From JBGCEZ01 sp045106735 (GTDB taxonomy: Bacteria > Planctomycetota > Phycisphaerae > Phycisphaerales > SM1A02): 64,000 bases of DNA. The position numbers and the translations under genes are program-made. Of the stretch, positions 63,367 to 64,000 are shown piece by piece; position 1 is the first letter of the stretch, and every line of letters begins with the position of its first letter. The notes under the pieces were generated by a model, which saw nothing but the letters and a program-made list of their open reading frames with translations, made no database searches and was not told the DNA's origin. The stretch spans positions 1 to 64,000 of the forward strand of contig JBGCEZ010000020.1 of the NCBI GenBank assembly GCA_045106735.1, in the 5' to 3' direction.

Positions 63367-64000
63367 ATGTCCGATCCCCGCCGCCGCATCATCGTCGACG
63401 GCGTCGATGCTGAGTCGATGCTTCGAGTGCCGCTCCTGATCCGATCGGTGGCGGCGTCGCTTCAGCCGCCGCGCGTCCTGATCGCGTTGGTGTTGGTGGT
63501 GCTCATCGGCATCCTGGGGCGCGGATGGGACTTGGCCCGCGGCCCGAGGCTGACGGCCAACAGCCTGCTTGGAGCTCCGGCGGACACCGTTGGTCCGGCC
63601 GAAACCGTTCGGCTCATGGCGGCGGTGGGGCGATGGGCTTCGGCGCCGACCGGGCTCGAAGCCTTGCGTGGGGCGGACGGAGAAGTCGATCCCCGTCGAG
63701 GCCTGGAGATCATCGACCGCGGGTACCGGCGTTGGGCGTCACTTGATGGTCGGGCGGCGCCCCCGGCTGCCGGCGAGGACGGGGCGGACGAGGACGGGGT
63801 GAACGTTGACGGTGCCGCGGAAGCGCCGGCGGAGTTGGCCGACGGCCCCACCGATCCGAACGGGCGTTCGGCGGCCCAGTGGCGAACCGACCGACAAGAC
63901 ATCGCGACCATGATTCCGCGGGGCGAGTTTGCCGCGACCAGTGCGGCCGTCTCGGTCGCCTTCGGTCAAATGGCCCATGGCCTGGTCACGCTGCGGCCGT
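63367..64000 (+). CDS. Membrane protein, 5' part only (runs off the window)
   Basis: Open from an ATG at 63367 (GCGGAG at good spacing) to the window end, at least 211 codons without a stop. After a short cytoplasmic start (MSDPRRRIIVDGVDAESML) there is a membrane span around residues 36-50 (VLIALVLVVLIGILGRGWDL). A long soluble part follows, with an acidic low-complexity stretch (GEDGADEDGVNVDGAAE). I recognise no family. The remaining domains lie outside the window. Confidence 0.7.
   Translation, partial: MSDPRRRIIVDGVDAESMLRVPLLIRSVAASLQPPRVLIALVLVVLIGILGRGWDLARGPRLTANSLLGAPADTVGPAETVRLMAAVGRWASAPTGLEALRGADGEVDPRRGLEIIDRGYRRWASLDGRAAPPAAGEDGADEDGVNVDGAAEAPAELADGPTDPNGRSAAQWRTDRQDIATMIPRGEFAATSAAVSVAFGQMAHGLVTLRP

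Overview
The window is high-GC bacterial chromosome with short intergenic gaps. It most likely comes from a planctomycete of class Phycisphaerae. That placement is an inference from gene style: two ECF sigma factor/Ser-Thr kinase-TPR operons, a secreted protein ending in two EF-hand (dockerin-like) loops of the form D-x-D-G-x-G-x-V-D-F-x-D-I-L, a MASE1 sensor kinase pair, a formylglycine-generating enzyme, and many lipoproteins. I found no rRNA, tRNA, phage, insertion sequence or CRISPR array.

Layout. 0-4.3 kb (minus strand): NfeD-like protein and flotillin, separated by a pentanucleotide repeat, then an exported transglutaminase. 4.5-10.2 kb: an APC permease with soluble C-terminal domains, and the first ECF sigma/kinase operon. 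10.4-12.9 kb: an exported collagen-like protein and a dockerin-like protein, closed by a strong terminator. 13.0-15.7 kb: a two-gene oxidoreductase operon divergent from an AraC regulator. 15.8-18.2 kb: DUF808, zf-TFIIB and RNHCP proteins. 18.3-21.6 kb: a PadR operon whose upstream region carries two tandem palindromes, divergent from an exported thioredoxin-fold protein. 21.7-25.2 kb: the second ECF sigma/kinase operon. 25.5-31.8 kb: single small genes (membrane protein, lipoproteins, AraC-GyrI regulator, glyoxalase-fold lipoprotein, RRM protein, SnoaL-like and DUF1801 proteins).

31.9-47.7 kb holds two export loci flanking an unusual alkaline phosphatase. The first, on the minus strand, is a Cys/His-rich secreted protein, a TolC-like outer membrane protein, an adaptor, a heavy-metal RND pump and a His-rich lipoprotein. 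The second, on the plus strand, is a Cys-rich secreted protein, an HlyD-like adaptor, an ABC ATPase, two FtsX/MacB-type permeases and a Cys-containing lipoprotein. Both therefore start and end with genes for exported proteins rich in potential metal ligands.

47.8-54.4 kb: a formylglycine-generating enzyme with both active-site cysteines, an orphan 69-residue piece matching the N-terminus of planctomycete kinases, and two overlapping MASE1 histidine kinase genes divergent from a NarL-type response regulator. One kinase keeps the phosphoacceptor His; in its sister that residue is Gly. 54.4-58.5 kb: a molybdate uptake operon (modABC) with a divergent XRE/periplasmic-binding-like regulator. 58.5-62.5 kb: a fused APH-type kinase/class III aminotransferase-fold enzyme, probably a kinase plus phospholyase, divergent from an XRE regulator. 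62.5-64 kb: a second Gly-rich RRM protein and the start of a membrane protein that runs off the window.

A recurring feature is short degenerate tandem repeats (5, 12, 15 or 42 bp) in signal peptides, linkers and intergenic DNA of unrelated genes.
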